DNA of 64,000 nt from Helicostylum pulchrum (GCA_025677825.1 JAIXMO010000017.1:186001-250000); one strand, 5' to 3'; positions 23,458-33,259 are shown, numbered from the stretch's first letter. Program-made: numbers and translations. The notes: generated by a model from the letters alone, not told the origin.

Positions 23458-25833
23458 ATGGAATCTATTCCTCGACCAGAGAAACGTAAAGCAGAAGAAG
23501 AGGATTACGAAGAGTCTTCTAAAAGACCCTTCATTGAAGAACCTTCAGAATCAAAAGATCAATATGAAACAAATGTTGTAAAAGAAGAAGAGTACGAACC
23601 AATATCTTTTACTGCTGACCCAAAGGAAGACAGTGAAGAAGAGAAGGTGAAAAAAGAAGAGGAAGAAGAGTACGAACCTAAAACTATTAAAGAAGAGACA
23701 CCTGTACCTTTAGAAACCGTTGTTCCTTTTGATCGTTTAATTATTCTTCACTTGGAAGCTACATGTGATGAAAATCCTACTAATCCAGCTGCTGTACAAG
23801 TAACAAAAGAAAACTCTGAAATTATTGGTAATTGTAATTAAAAAGAAGGCAACATGAAAAAAAGTATATACCCCCCAAATACTGATACTATTTTTCACTG
23901 TAGAGTTATCGTTTGTAGTATTAAATGCTTCCAACATGGAGATATTACATAAGCAACAAATATATGTAAAACCCGAACGTACAACATTGACACCTTTTTG
24001 TACTGAAGTCACTGGTATCAAATGGAGTTCACTTGCTGAAGCTGGCACATTAAAGGATGCGATCGCACAATTAGATGATTATATCCAAAATGAAATAGAG
24101 AACGAAAACAAGACATTCTGTTTTGTAACTCATGGTGGATGGGTACTTCGTATTCAGTTACCTCGTGAAGCACGCGATAAAAACATTACGTTACCAACTT
24201 ACCTTTCCTTTTGTCGTATGTTTGATTTAAAGCAAGAAATTCAACGCTGGCAAGTACATCACCCTGAAATTAGTTTACGCTCAACTTCTTTACGTGATTT
24301 ATGTGAGATCTTTCACTTGGAACGTGTTACAGACCAAACTGTTGGTTTGAACGCTGCATTAACAACTGTAGATATATTAAAGTATTTGACTGCTTCTAGA
24401 CATAGTGATGTATTTGTTCACCCAATCGATACCAACGCTGATTTGAAACAATTTAAAAAGGAAGAATCGCAAGTGATTCATTTAGCTGGTTTACCATTTG
24501 AAGTAACTCAAGGAGAATTAGAAGCCTGGTTTTCCTCTAATGGATTAAGACCCAAGACAATGTTAATGATTCAACCTTCAGATAATTCAAAACCAAGTAT
24601 TAGTGGATTTGTTGTATTTCAGTTACATATTGACGCAATGCGTGCTTTGGCATTAAATGGTCGCTGTCTCGGTGATAGGCCCATTGAAGTATGTCCTAGT
24701 TCTTCTCGTGTAATTGATGCTGCTGGTAATATGTTGGTTTCATTCCCTCTTCAAGCAAAATCAAGACAATTACGTCCTGGAGACTGGAACTGTTTCAACT
24801 GCGGTTTTCATAATTTTGCCTCTCGTCGCCATTGTTTCAAATGTAACGCAGAGAATCCTTCTCCTTCGACTCATGCTAGCACTGGACCACCAGTTGCTCC
24901 TACCTTTAACGTAGGTGATTGGATGTGTCCTAACCCGTCTTGTGCTTTCCATAACTATGCTTCACGTATGCAATGTAAGAAATGCGGTGGATATAAACCA
25001 GGCGGAAACAAGATCAACAATACAGTTCCTCATCATCATCATAATTTATCTTTACATAATAGTCATGTAAGTCAAGGTCCTCCACCATCAGCAGGGGGTC
25101 CTATCGGTGGATACCAAGGTGGTAGACCTCATCATCATATTACATTTAGACCTGGAGATTGGTACTGTCCTAACCCAGCTTGTGGATTTCAAAATTTCGC
25201 TTCACGTAATAGTTGTTTTAGATGTCATACACCAAACCCAAATACTAATCAACAACCTCAGCATCAGCAATATTCTCCTCATCAACCTGGATATGGATAT
25301 GGAGCTCAACAAGCTCAACCTCAACAACAAGCTCAGCAACATCAAGAGCCAAGTAATAGTTACAGTTCTAATGTAGGTGGATATAATAATACGGGAAGTA
25401 GTGGTGCAGGAGGTAGTGTTGGATATGGGTATGGTCAACCTGGTGGTGGCTATAGTAGTGGACAAAATAGTTATGCAGTTCCTGGTGGAGGTTATGGTGG
25501 AGGTAGTAGTACTGGTGGTGGTGGAGGAGGAGGTTATCCTTATAGTAGTGGAGGCGGTGGTGGTGGTAGTTATTCATATGGTGGTGGGGTACATCAAAGT
25601 GGGCCTCCTGGTGGTGGTCCTCATAGCACTCGTTTTAGACCTGGAGATTGGATTTGGTAAGTTTTTTTTTGTTGACATGAATGTAAATTAGATCTAACCA
25701 CAAACTTTATTTTTTTTAAAAAAAAAGTCCTTCTTGTAATACGCATAATTTTGCAACAAGATTCCAGTGTCTTAAATGTAGTACTGCAAAGCCATACAAT
25801 CCTCAAGGAGGCGCTCCTCCTATGAAGCGCTAG
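23458..25833 (+). CDS. Nrp1-like RNA-binding protein: degenerate ERI1-type exonuclease domain + RRM + four RanBP2 zinc fingers
   Basis: Three exons (23458-23827, 23904-25656, 25728-25833) encode 742 residues. Order: an acidic/lysine-rich leader (1-90); an ERI1/3'hExo-like fold (about 92-285) that starts LIILHLEATCDENP; an RRM (about 312-395, VIHLAGLPFEVTQGELEAW); and four RanBP2 fingers of the W-x-C-x(2-4)-C..N..C-x2-C type at about 416, 463, 541 and 705-730. Between fingers 3 and 4 lies a Gln- then Gly/Ser/Tyr-rich low-complexity stretch. The last finger is rebuilt across intron 2. In the exonuclease fold the expected D-x-E is H-x-E, the second-motif aspartates are replaced (THGGWV) and the H..D of motif III reads VGLNAALTTVD, so catalysis is probably lost. 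The layout recalls yeast Nrp1, a stress-granule protein; orthology is inference. Confidence 0.82.
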
Positions 25834-25963
25834 TAAATATGGTAAATAAATTTTTAATTGTCTTTTATAATACCGTTTTTTTCTTTTTATCTTGTAAACT
25901 TAAATTGCAACAAACTGTGAAATTAAGTCTGAGCATTGCTTTACCTCTTTTTCATAATTCATA

Positions 25964-26203
25964 ATGAGTTTATTGTTTTTGCGTGTTCTTTATCAAAACA
26001 TTGGTCTGAGTAGTACACATAATAATCAAACCACACTCTTACAGAATTTAATCTGCCACAACATGTTAGATGGAATAAAGAGAATTTCTTTTCAACCTCT
26101 TCTAGTGGCGGTAGGGTATCACAAGAGTACTTTAGGAAATAAAAAAAAAAGCTTAGCAGGACACATCATACTCAATTTTAGTTATTCTACAACATCAGAG
26201 TAA
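25964..26203 (+). CDS. Possible small protein, 79 residues
   Basis: Open frame from ATG to TAA between the Nrp1-like gene and the seven-TM gene, 130 bp after the former. It is Leu/His/Asn/Ser-rich, has a hydrophobic start (MSLLFLRVLY) and contains HNMLDGIKRISFQP. No motif recognised and no splice evidence; a 3' UTR accident is equally likely. Confidence 0.2.
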   Translation: MSLLFLRVLYQNIGLSSTHNNQTTLLQNLICHNMLDGIKRISFQPLLVAVGYHKSTLGNKKKSLAGHIILNFSYSTTSE

Positions 26204-26342
26204 AACAATCGTGTGATTTCCTATCCTTCTATTCCAAATATTCCATTCTATTGGTTAAGGTTTTGATATCATATACTACATAAACTGGTTTCTTTCTTTC
26301 TTTCCCTTTTTTTTTTTATTTAATAATTTCCAAAACTTACCA

Positions 26343-27215
26343 ATGTCTCTTATTATTCTCTACAGAGAATACCCTACTTGGCCAATTGCGCCTGTAGTCG
26401 TATTTTCTCTTACCGCGGCTGCTGTACTCTTTTCTATCTTCCGTGGATCAACCTACAGAACACTTCTCGTGTGCAGTGCCTTAATCGCTGTCATTTCTCA
26501 ATTATTATGTGCTATCCTTATCTTGGTTGATTTCAATACGATACATAATCCGTTCCAGCTAGTGCTCCCCTATTTTCATAGCCTTAAACCTGTATACCAT
26601 CTCTTTGAAGCTATTTATGGACCATTTATGTTCGTTCCTGGCCTTATTGCATTTGGTAGAATATCCAAGAAAAGAAATAGCAAGATTGGTGTTCTTATCA
26701 GCTACTTTGGATATGTATGGACTATTGCTGTTATTATAGTTGGGTTGGCACTTATGATTTATATTTTAACCGAATTACCTGATGGTGATGATTTCTTTGA
26801 TACTATTTTTAACTCCATGTCACCTCTCAAAATTAACTCAACGCAATTAGAGGTTTGTTTTAAGATGTCTGATTTTACATACTTTTCGGTTTGGGCGTTG
26901 GTTGTAGCAAGTTTGATTCATCACGTAACTCAATTCGGTGCCTTAAAAGGAAAAGCTAGAAATAGTTTGATAGCTTACTCTACACTTAATATTATTGCAG
27001 TTATTTTTAATACGGCTGTTCCATTCATGCTTCGAAAAGTTAGTGAATATTCACAAATTATTATTGCTATTGTTATTACTCTTGTATTTGTTCATATAAC
27101 TTCTTGTATTGCTATTTTACTTGCTGCTCAATATGGTCACCTTTGGGACACTGATGAGATACAAGTAGGACCTCAAGATATCGATATTGAAAAGAGTCAA
27201 GTTCCTGATAATTAA
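26343..27215 (+). CDS. Seven-TM membrane protein, paralogue A (family unrecognised)
   Basis: Single-exon 290-residue protein. Seven hydrophobic segments are evident at about 17-35, 41-65, 83-105, 117-145, 178-200, 207-230 and 239-265, with an outside-first short N-terminus and an acidic C-tail. It is clearly paralogous to the minus-strand protein at 29561-30592. Shared blocks are LYRE.P...IAPV at the start, SAL.A.ISQL.C.IL.L.D in helix 2, SLKP.YHLF.AIY..FMFVP.LI in helix 3, ISYFGY.WT in helix 4 and LNIIAVIFNTA in helix 6. The seven-helix layout suggests a receptor-like or sensor protein, but no GPCR class signature is recognised. The two genes converge tail to tail 2.3 kb apart, an inverted duplication. 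Confidence 0.75.
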   Translation: MSLIILYREYPTWPIAPVVVFSLTAAAVLFSIFRGSTYRTLLVCSALIAVISQLLCAILILVDFNTIHNPFQLVLPYFHSLKPVYHLFEAIYGPFMFVPGLIAFGRISKKRNSKIGVLISYFGYVWTIAVIIVGLALMIYILTELPDGDDFFDTIFNSMSPLKINSTQLEVCFKMSDFTYFSVWALVVASLIHHVTQFGALKGKARNSLIAYSTLNIIAVIFNTAVPFMLRKVSEYSQIIIAIVITLVFVHITSCIAILLAAQYGHLWDTDEIQVGPQDIDIEKSQVPDN

Positions 27216-27385
27216 TATGCCTTCTTTTTTATAACCTCCCCCCCCCCCAAAAAAAAATTATACCACTTGCAATACTAAATAAACTTTTTGTTTCAACACC
27301 ATACTATATTATATATTGGTAGCTACATTAGGGATAAATTTAAAAGTGTAAAAGTTGAGAAGGATATTATAGAACACAAAGTCAA

Positions 27386-27510
27386 TAATAATAAAAGCTC
27401 AGTTTAAGTGAGCACTGGACCGTATAGCTGTCAACTAGTTGCGAAGGTTATTTATTTAGTTTATAGAAACGGTATTAGGACGTCTAGTCTTCACAAAGGT
27501 ATTATCAAAA
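27386..27510 (+). repeat. Dispersed repeat R2, copy b
   Basis: Direct-orientation match to 13625-13745, sharing gtttaagtgagcac, gtcaactagttg, ttatttatttagttta, acgtctagtctt and the tattatc end. The flanks differ, so this short unit, not a larger block, is what is repeated. Confidence 0.75.
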
Positions 27511-27944
27511 CAATAAAAAGCATTTTTTTTTATAAGCATGGGCAGGAGAGACTGTCCTGTTCAGCTTTTACAAACAGGTACATACTCTTCATGAAAGGAT
27601 TAAATAAATTGTACATTCCAGATATACTTAAACTATATATAAAAATTATAAGTCAATAAATCAATTGAATAATTATTCATCATATTCACTACATACGACA
27701 AACGTGAGTCCTCGTTACAGGATAAAGTTTCTTGGAGAAGTAACTTGGCAGAAAATACGAAAAGATCTGTTCGAACTGTTTGTTGTATCGTTTTACTGGC
27801 CAATATTTAACGATACTAGGCCGGGTTCATAATAAGTACACGGACAGGGTCGCGATCCATTACCTTTAAATTTTTTTTTAGAAAAGCGACTTTTATATTT
27901 TATTAATATTTAACTATTTTTTTATAAGGTACCTTTTTGTGAGC

Positions 27945-28135
27945 TAAAAAATGGAACTTTAACTCAACTTCATCTAGTATAGCTTCAAAATTATTTAAAG
28001 CAGCTCCAGTATCATCGAAAGTACTATCTACAGCTCCGGCATCATCGACAGCAGTACTACATGCACTTGTGTTTAGACCAATATCGTTACGATTCGAGCT
28101 GACGACATTTTCAAAGGTTCCTCAAAGCATCGTAT
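27945..28135 (-). pseudogene. Asp/Ala-rich open stretch, possible coding relic
   Basis: On the minus strand a frame without ATG runs for about 65 codons, with composition unlike the AT-rich surroundings (NDIGLNTSACSTAVDDAG, then AVDSTFDDTGAALNNFEA). The DNA contains two near copies of a roughly 30-bp unit (cagctccagtatcatcgaa / cagctccggcatcatcgac). The frame is closed upstream by TGA. No family recognised. Confidence 0.3.
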
Positions 28136-28390
28136 TTGCCAGGTTTGTGCATTCAAGGTGGGCTTTCCACTAAATAAAAAAAAAAAATACTTCTAAGTCG
28201 ATACTAATAAATAAGTACATATAGTTTTTCTCAAACTTACCAAAGCTTTCGACCCTTCTTGGATTGATACTCATGTCTCTTTATTATATACGCCTTTACT
28301 ACTAAATTATTATTTTTTTTTAAAAAAAAACCAGAAAATATGTGATATATACGTTAAAATTTTTACCTTTTCGCAAAAAAATGCATCTTG

Positions 28391-28863
28391 TTATTTAAAC
28401 GTAACGATAATATAAACCCAGTTACGCCACATACAGTAAAGTTCCATAGGCTGACCGTTTTCACTGAAACTAGTCCATTGCATAAGCTTAGTTACATTTT
28501 TTTTAACGAAATTGTCAAACAACGGCAAATTCACCATTCTGTTGGTTTAGTGTCATAGTCATCAACGGCATATCCGCCTGTATGAAAAGATAATTGGTAA
28601 TGATTATAGATAAAACAGTGTCATACATACCAATGACACTTTTTACAATCATATTTATGATATCCTTATCGTTTCATATCCACTTGCTCATAAAGTCAGT
28701 TCCTGACGGTAACTGGAAAGAGATATTTGTGGCCGTATTTTGAGTTCTTTTTTTTTTTTTGAATGCTCATAAGGGGCCATTCTTTTCAGGCGATCCTATA
28801 ATTTCTTAGGAAACCAAAGTTCTTGATGCATGGCCAATTTACGCAGCAGATTAAAAAAGTAAG
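28391..28863 (-). pseudogene. Relic of an unrecognised spliced gene
   Basis: A minus-strand coding series: FNLLRKLAMHQELWFPKKL, a stop, DRLKRMAPYEH, then NISFQLPSGTDFMSKWI with another stop, then KDIINMIVKSVIG. A 53-bp intron (28630-28578, GTATGT..ATACAG) joins it in phase to GYAVDDYDTKPTEW. After a frameshift come NLPLFDNFVKKNVTKLMQW and MELYCMWRNWV, up to TAA at 28391. The composition and the clean intron mark it as an old gene. At least three disabling changes are visible. Possibly transposon-derived; no motif identifies it. Confidence 0.45.
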
Positions 28864-29560
28864 ACCTTTTATTCAGAGTACCCATTTTTCACAGTCGCCA
28901 CCATATCTCAGGAAAAGATTCTTTTAAAAGGTGCGCGTATAATTATACAAGAGATACTTGCTTACGTATGGATTCATAGTTAAAAAGAAAAAAAAAATGA
29001 TAAAAAGGGAATCTATTTTATCATACTTTTTTTTCGCGTACGTACTTGTATTTATACATCAATGAAAGACTAGTTTTTATTATATTTATTGAAGCTGACT
29101 AACTCATGCGACAAGCCCGTTTTATGAAACTAATGCGAATAAACAAAATAAACACTGTACTTTTGATGTAAATAGACGATGTCAGTCTAACCAAATTGGT
29201 TTACAGAAATTTGAGCTCTGTGATTTCCCTGATACAAACGGACCGCCTTATTAAGCTCATTATTAATAACAGCATGTACAGTGCATGTACAAGCTATTTT
29301 TGACGTGGATCATTATCTGGGCACAGTCATCAGTGTCTACTATGAAAAAAAAAGGGAATTTATGGTCTTTGTTAGTCGAAAAAAAACTTAGGTACCATAT
29401 ATAAGGTAAAAGGAGTATTAAAACAAAATTTATTTGGCATTGAAAAAAAAAGAGAAAGGAAGGGGACCGCATTAGCTGTTCGTGCGGACAATTTCGAGGG
29501 GGGTATAGACACCTGCCCCGACATGAGTGGACCCGGGAGGGGGCACCACGGCAGGGGCAG

Positions 29561-30592
29561 TCAACTCTTCTTCGGCGGGGGTAATGCTACGGGAGTGTCT
29601 ATGAGCACCCTGGGAACCCTGGGAGGGGGAATTAATTCGGAAGTGGACACTACCGCGGCAGCGGGAACTAAGGCGGCAGCGCGCTCTACTACGGCAGCGC
29701 ACTCTACGACGGCAGCGCGCATAAAGGCAGGACGGGGCGTTACGGCGACTTGGGCCACAATATTTTCCTCATCTTCCCCGCGAATATAACGGCGCGAATC
29801 CCAAAGATAACCGTTTTGAACTGCTATTATAATAGCGGCAGCAGAAGTAATATTGACAAATACAAAGATAATAGCAATGACGGCGAGAATATTTGCATCT
29901 TTACTAGTATTATGAAACGCGGTATTAAAGATAACTGCGATAATGTTAAGTGCAGAGTGGACGATCAAAGTCCCTCTAGCTTTTCCTTTCATGACATTGA
30001 ATTGAAGTATATGCTGAGTCAAGCATGTAACAACCAAACCCCAGTTCGCAAAGTAAATAAACGAGTATAACGTATTAAGTACGTCTAATTGTTTAGATAC
30101 ACTTTCGCGAAACAAGGCACCAGTAGCACCTTCCGGAAATTTTACAGAGTCTTCAGGTAGCTTGGTTAAAATAAGGATCATAAGTGTCAACCCAACTACA
30201 ATAATAACGGCGGTCCATGCGTATCCAAAGTAGCTAATAAGAATGTAAGGCGTACGATTTGTTTTCTTGGCAGCTCTAGCAAACCCAATAAGACTTGGAA
30301 CAAACATAAATGATACATATATAGCATAAAAGAGATGGTAGAATGGTTTAAGAGAGTAAAAGAGAGGGGTCGTTATCTGCGCCCAAGTTATCGTGGCTTT
30401 GAGATCAATCAAGACTAGAATAGTACAGATTAATTGAGAAATAGCAGCAACTAAGGCACTAAATGAGACTGGATTTCTCATGGCTGGAGTATTGACGAGT
30501 GAGCACAGTACGGAAGTGACGACAATAGCAGCTACGGCTACGGGTGCAATTGTTGAATCAGGTAATTCTCTGTAAAGTAAAACAGGAAACAT
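29561..30592 (-). CDS. Seven-TM membrane protein, paralogue B, with a GC-rich Ala/Val/Pro tail
   Basis: 343 residues in one exon; start MFPVLLYRELPDSTIAPV. Seven hydrophobic segments align in order with paralogue A, with the same blocks (SALVAAISQLICTILVLID, ISYFGYAWTAVIIVVGL, GKARGTLIVHSALNIIAVIF). It differs in a longer loop between helices 4 and 5 and in a tail of about 75 residues rich in Ala, Val, Arg and Pro, encoded by unusually GC-rich DNA. The predicted stop (LPPPKKS) comes just after a run of five C. A shift of one base there would continue into EEELTAPAVVPPPGS..VRTNS, ending at 29472. The true C-terminus is therefore uncertain. Function unknown. Confidence 0.72.
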   Translation of the reverse strand: MFPVLLYRELPDSTIAPVAVAAIVVTSVLCSLVNTPAMRNPVSFSALVAAISQLICTILVLIDLKATITWAQITTPLFYSLKPFYHLFYAIYVSFMFVPSLIGFARAAKKTNRTPYILISYFGYAWTAVIIVVGLTLMILILTKLPEDSVKFPEGATGALFRESVSKQLDVLNTLYSFIYFANWGLVVTCLTQHILQFNVMKGKARGTLIVHSALNIIAVIFNTAFHNTSKDANILAVIAIIFVFVNITSAAAIIIAVQNGYLWDSRRYIRGEDEENIVAQVAVTPRPAFMRAAVVECAAVVERAAALVPAAAVVSTSELIPPPRVPRVLIDTPVALPPPKKS

Positions 30593-31308
30593 TGTTGGAA
30601 GTTATCAGATAATAACAATAATAATTTTGTATTTTTTTTTTGTATGGGAACCGAAATTCCGTTTTTACAATAATAATAAAAAAGAGACCGGTTTATATAT
30701 GTATACGATAACCTAAACATAATAGAACATCTAAAGGTAAAAATTTGTATGGCTCTTTATTTTGTATGCTAAACTTCCCTGGTGGTGTCATACACAAACC
30801 AATGAAAGAGATCAAGGGGAAATTTTTTTCTTTGTTCCGACGAACACATGATGGGGCAAATTAGATTTTGTAAGTGTGTAGTTTTATTGTATTAGCAAAA
30901 TTGGCTTTTTATTTTTTTTGCAAGTAATGCTCGAAAGAAACCACATAGTATCTTATTGTAATTACTTAATCTAACAAAAAAAAGTAGTGCGTTAACCTTT
31001 TTTATTGTAATATTTAGAGATAGCAGTTTCAACAATATATTTTTGTAACATTGTTGTATTGCTTCAATGTTTGTACTTATACAGTGAAGCTGGGAAATAT
31101 TGGTTAAATTAGAAATTTAAATGGTGATTATAGAAAACAAATATTGGAAAGTGATTGGTCCATTTGAAATAATAATTTGACTTGAACAAGAAACTACTTT
31201 GGTTGCTTTTTGAGCCAACCTATTTTTATTTTCTACAATGCCAGTTTTGCCTTTCTTTTTTCTTTATAAATAAAAAGGACACTTATATTTTAAGAAAAAG
31301 CAAAGAAA
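30593..31308. other. Intergenic
   Basis: Upstream region of seven-TM paralogue B (minus) and of the transposase relic (plus). A TATA-like ctttataaataaaaagg lies at about 31261-31277, some 30-45 bases before the ATG at 31309. Confidence 0.45.
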
Positions 31309-31589
31309 ATGAATCAAAGCACTTTTTATTATGAAGATGGACAAGATAATGTCTTTAACGAAAATGGAGAGAAAGTTGTAGATCCGATGGAGGGTGTGTT
31401 GACAGACATCACCGATCCGAATATAGTTCTCGCCACTATAACGAACCTTACTTGGCCGCTAATCCAGAAGATGATAAAGACACTGAGATGGGAGATTTAT
31501 CTATGAATAAGGTCAAAGTGGCAAAGGCGCCTGTAAACAGTACCAACGTGAAGAAAATAATACGACTACAGTTAATTAGAAGGGGATAA
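31309..31589 (+). pseudogene. N-terminal relic of a Tc1/IS630-type transposase gene
   Basis: ATG-started frame MNQSTFYYEDGQDNVFNENG followed by DPMEGVLTDITDPNIV. The sense then continues in another frame as RHYNEPYLAANPEDDKDTEM and GDLSMNKVKVAKAPVNSTNV to a TAA at 31587-31589. The single-base frame change near 31425-31432 and the early stop make it dead. The helix-turn-helix and DDE domains are absent. The N-terminus resembles what I recall of Mucorales Tc1/IS630-like transposases; that identification needs a search. The end overlaps repeat R1 copy b. Confidence 0.5.
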
Positions 31590-32347
31590 AGAAAAGTAAT
31601 TTGAGACTTATAATTTGTAAACATGGTTTCCGCACCGACAATTCGGTATCATGGCAAGTTTGATCCGTATCTCTGCAGAAATCGACTATCTAAAAAAAAA
31701 ATGGGCCCAGTTACAAAAAAAAATGTAAATCACTTTTTGTAAACAATTTAATCTTCAATCTTTTCCTTTGCAAACTAGACATTTTGGAGAGGTGTAGAGA
31801 TGTAGAATTTACTTTTCATCTTTATGTAAATTGATTGAGATGCCTAAACTAGATCTAGTTCAATAGATAAAATCTTACACTTTAATAAAGTTTATACTAT
31901 AGTCGTGTACCTTTCCAGTTTTTCTTCTTGAACGTGGATATAGATAAGATGGCTTCAAAAACAACAGTTTGTACCCGTAATGTCAATGACTATACGATAC
32001 TATTGAATTGCTACTACCTGTAATCATTATATTCATTGTTGTTAAATGAGGTTGTGTGCGTGTTTTTTTTTCTTGGTTCTTAAGCGAAAAAAAAAACTGA
32101 TTTCTACTGGAATCATACATTTGGTTTATACGATTTTGTGTAAAACCATTATATTAAATATCCCATTTATAGATTAAAAGGACGGTTCGTATAAAAAGGT
32201 ACCAAAGATATTAGTTTACCAGGAACAAAATGATCCATTTATTATTGGTCAATGCAGACTGCATAATCTAGGATTCAAGTAGTTATAAAAAAAAAAAAAT
32301 GCTCTTTTTATTTATGAAACAATAAAACACCCTTTTTAAAAAAGTAA
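31547..32347 (-). repeat. Dispersed repeat R1, copy b (inverted relative to 10068-10830)
   Basis: About 800 bp, read on the minus strand, align with 10068-10830. One difference is an extra short block gggcccagttac next to a poly-A at about 31700-31715. Homology breaks at 31547, inside the tail of the transposase relic, and at about 32347. Repeat copies with such ends fit truncated transposon fragments better than a complete MITE. Confidence 0.8.
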
Positions 32348-32839
32348 GTGATATCGTTCTATTGCTTCAACGGTCGATTAAAAAAGTGTGGTACATTTAC
32401 CTTTTATTTGCTGTGGTTATTCCAGTTTTAAGCGAACCGTATCTGTTTACACCAGCATACAACAGGAAAAGGCTTCGTTTGAAAGATGTTCACATACTAT
32501 ATAAAAAGATCTTTTTGCTTGTAGTATGAAATTTGATTATGAAATATGACTTCCAAAGAAAAGACGTATTTAGGAGTGGAAAAAATTCACCCTTAAATCA
32601 GATATACCCTTATATCGAACAGTGAACGAAATAATTATATCAAGCAATATTTGACAAGCAAAATTACATTAGAAAAGAGACTTTTTCTATTTTTAAACTT
32701 TCATTTTTTATTAAATATATAAAGATACACGTTAGCCTTTCCGAATTAACGTAAATTACAAGCCATATTATTATACTGTGTGACTTGATACTAAGGATAT
32801 AAAACGAATCACTTGCAGATTTGTTGAATATTCATTTTG
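32348..32839. other. Intergenic
   Basis: AT-rich; nothing recognised between repeat R1 and the CAP relic. Confidence 0.4.
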
Positions 32840-33110
32840 GTTAAATTTTTATGCAAACTTCAAGTATTTAAGGCTGTACCTACTATTACTGTTGATAAAT
32901 GTGATAGTGGTGAAATCTATTTATCAAAGGAATGTCTTGGTGTTTACATTTTATCTGCTTTAAATATTTTGGTACCTGAAGATATAAATGTTGAAGAAAG
33001 TGAATATAAAGAAGTTCATGTATTTACCAGAACAATTCAAGGCAACTGCTGTTGATGGTGAACTTGTTATTGTTACTATTACTGTTGAACGTGTTGGTTT
33101 TAAAAATTCA
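32840..33110 (+). pseudogene. Relic of cyclase-associated protein (CAP/Srv2) C-terminal domain
   Basis: CAP binds actin and adenylyl cyclase; its C-terminal beta-helix recycles actin monomers. Here a forward frame reads AVPTITVDKCDSGEIYLSK, then a degraded stretch, then NILVPEDINVEESEYKE. A frame change near 33020 leads to PEQFKATAVDGELVI. These match the order of the CAP C-terminal hallmarks (V-P-T..VDK.DG..IYLSK, then the P-EQFK segment). The N-terminal 80 percent is missing, and no intron or poly-A tail proves a processed copy. The functional gene is presumably elsewhere. Confidence 0.75.
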
Positions 33111-33259
33111 CTTGTGTTTTTGCACTGTTTTAACTGTTCACTTTTTCTCCCTTATCTTTTAACATTTATATCGACAATATTGTATCGGTACAATTTTTTT
33201 AGTTTTATTTAAAACTTAAAACTAATAGCAAAACAATAGCTTAAAACAAACAGATCTTG

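Larger units (their letters stand above)
27216..29560. other. Region between the two seven-TM paralogues
   Basis: Contains repeat R2 copy b and two coding relics, described separately. Elsewhere AT-rich, with poly-C at 27238-27248 and poly-A/T blocks. The GC rises sharply from about 29465 into the 3' end of the minus-strand paralogue. Confidence 0.45.

Noticed and set aside
29523..29789. 88-codon plus-strand frame in the GC-rich block (Gly/Ala/Thr-rich)
   Set aside because: It is the antisense shadow of the seven-TM paralogue B tail; GC-rich codons keep all frames open.
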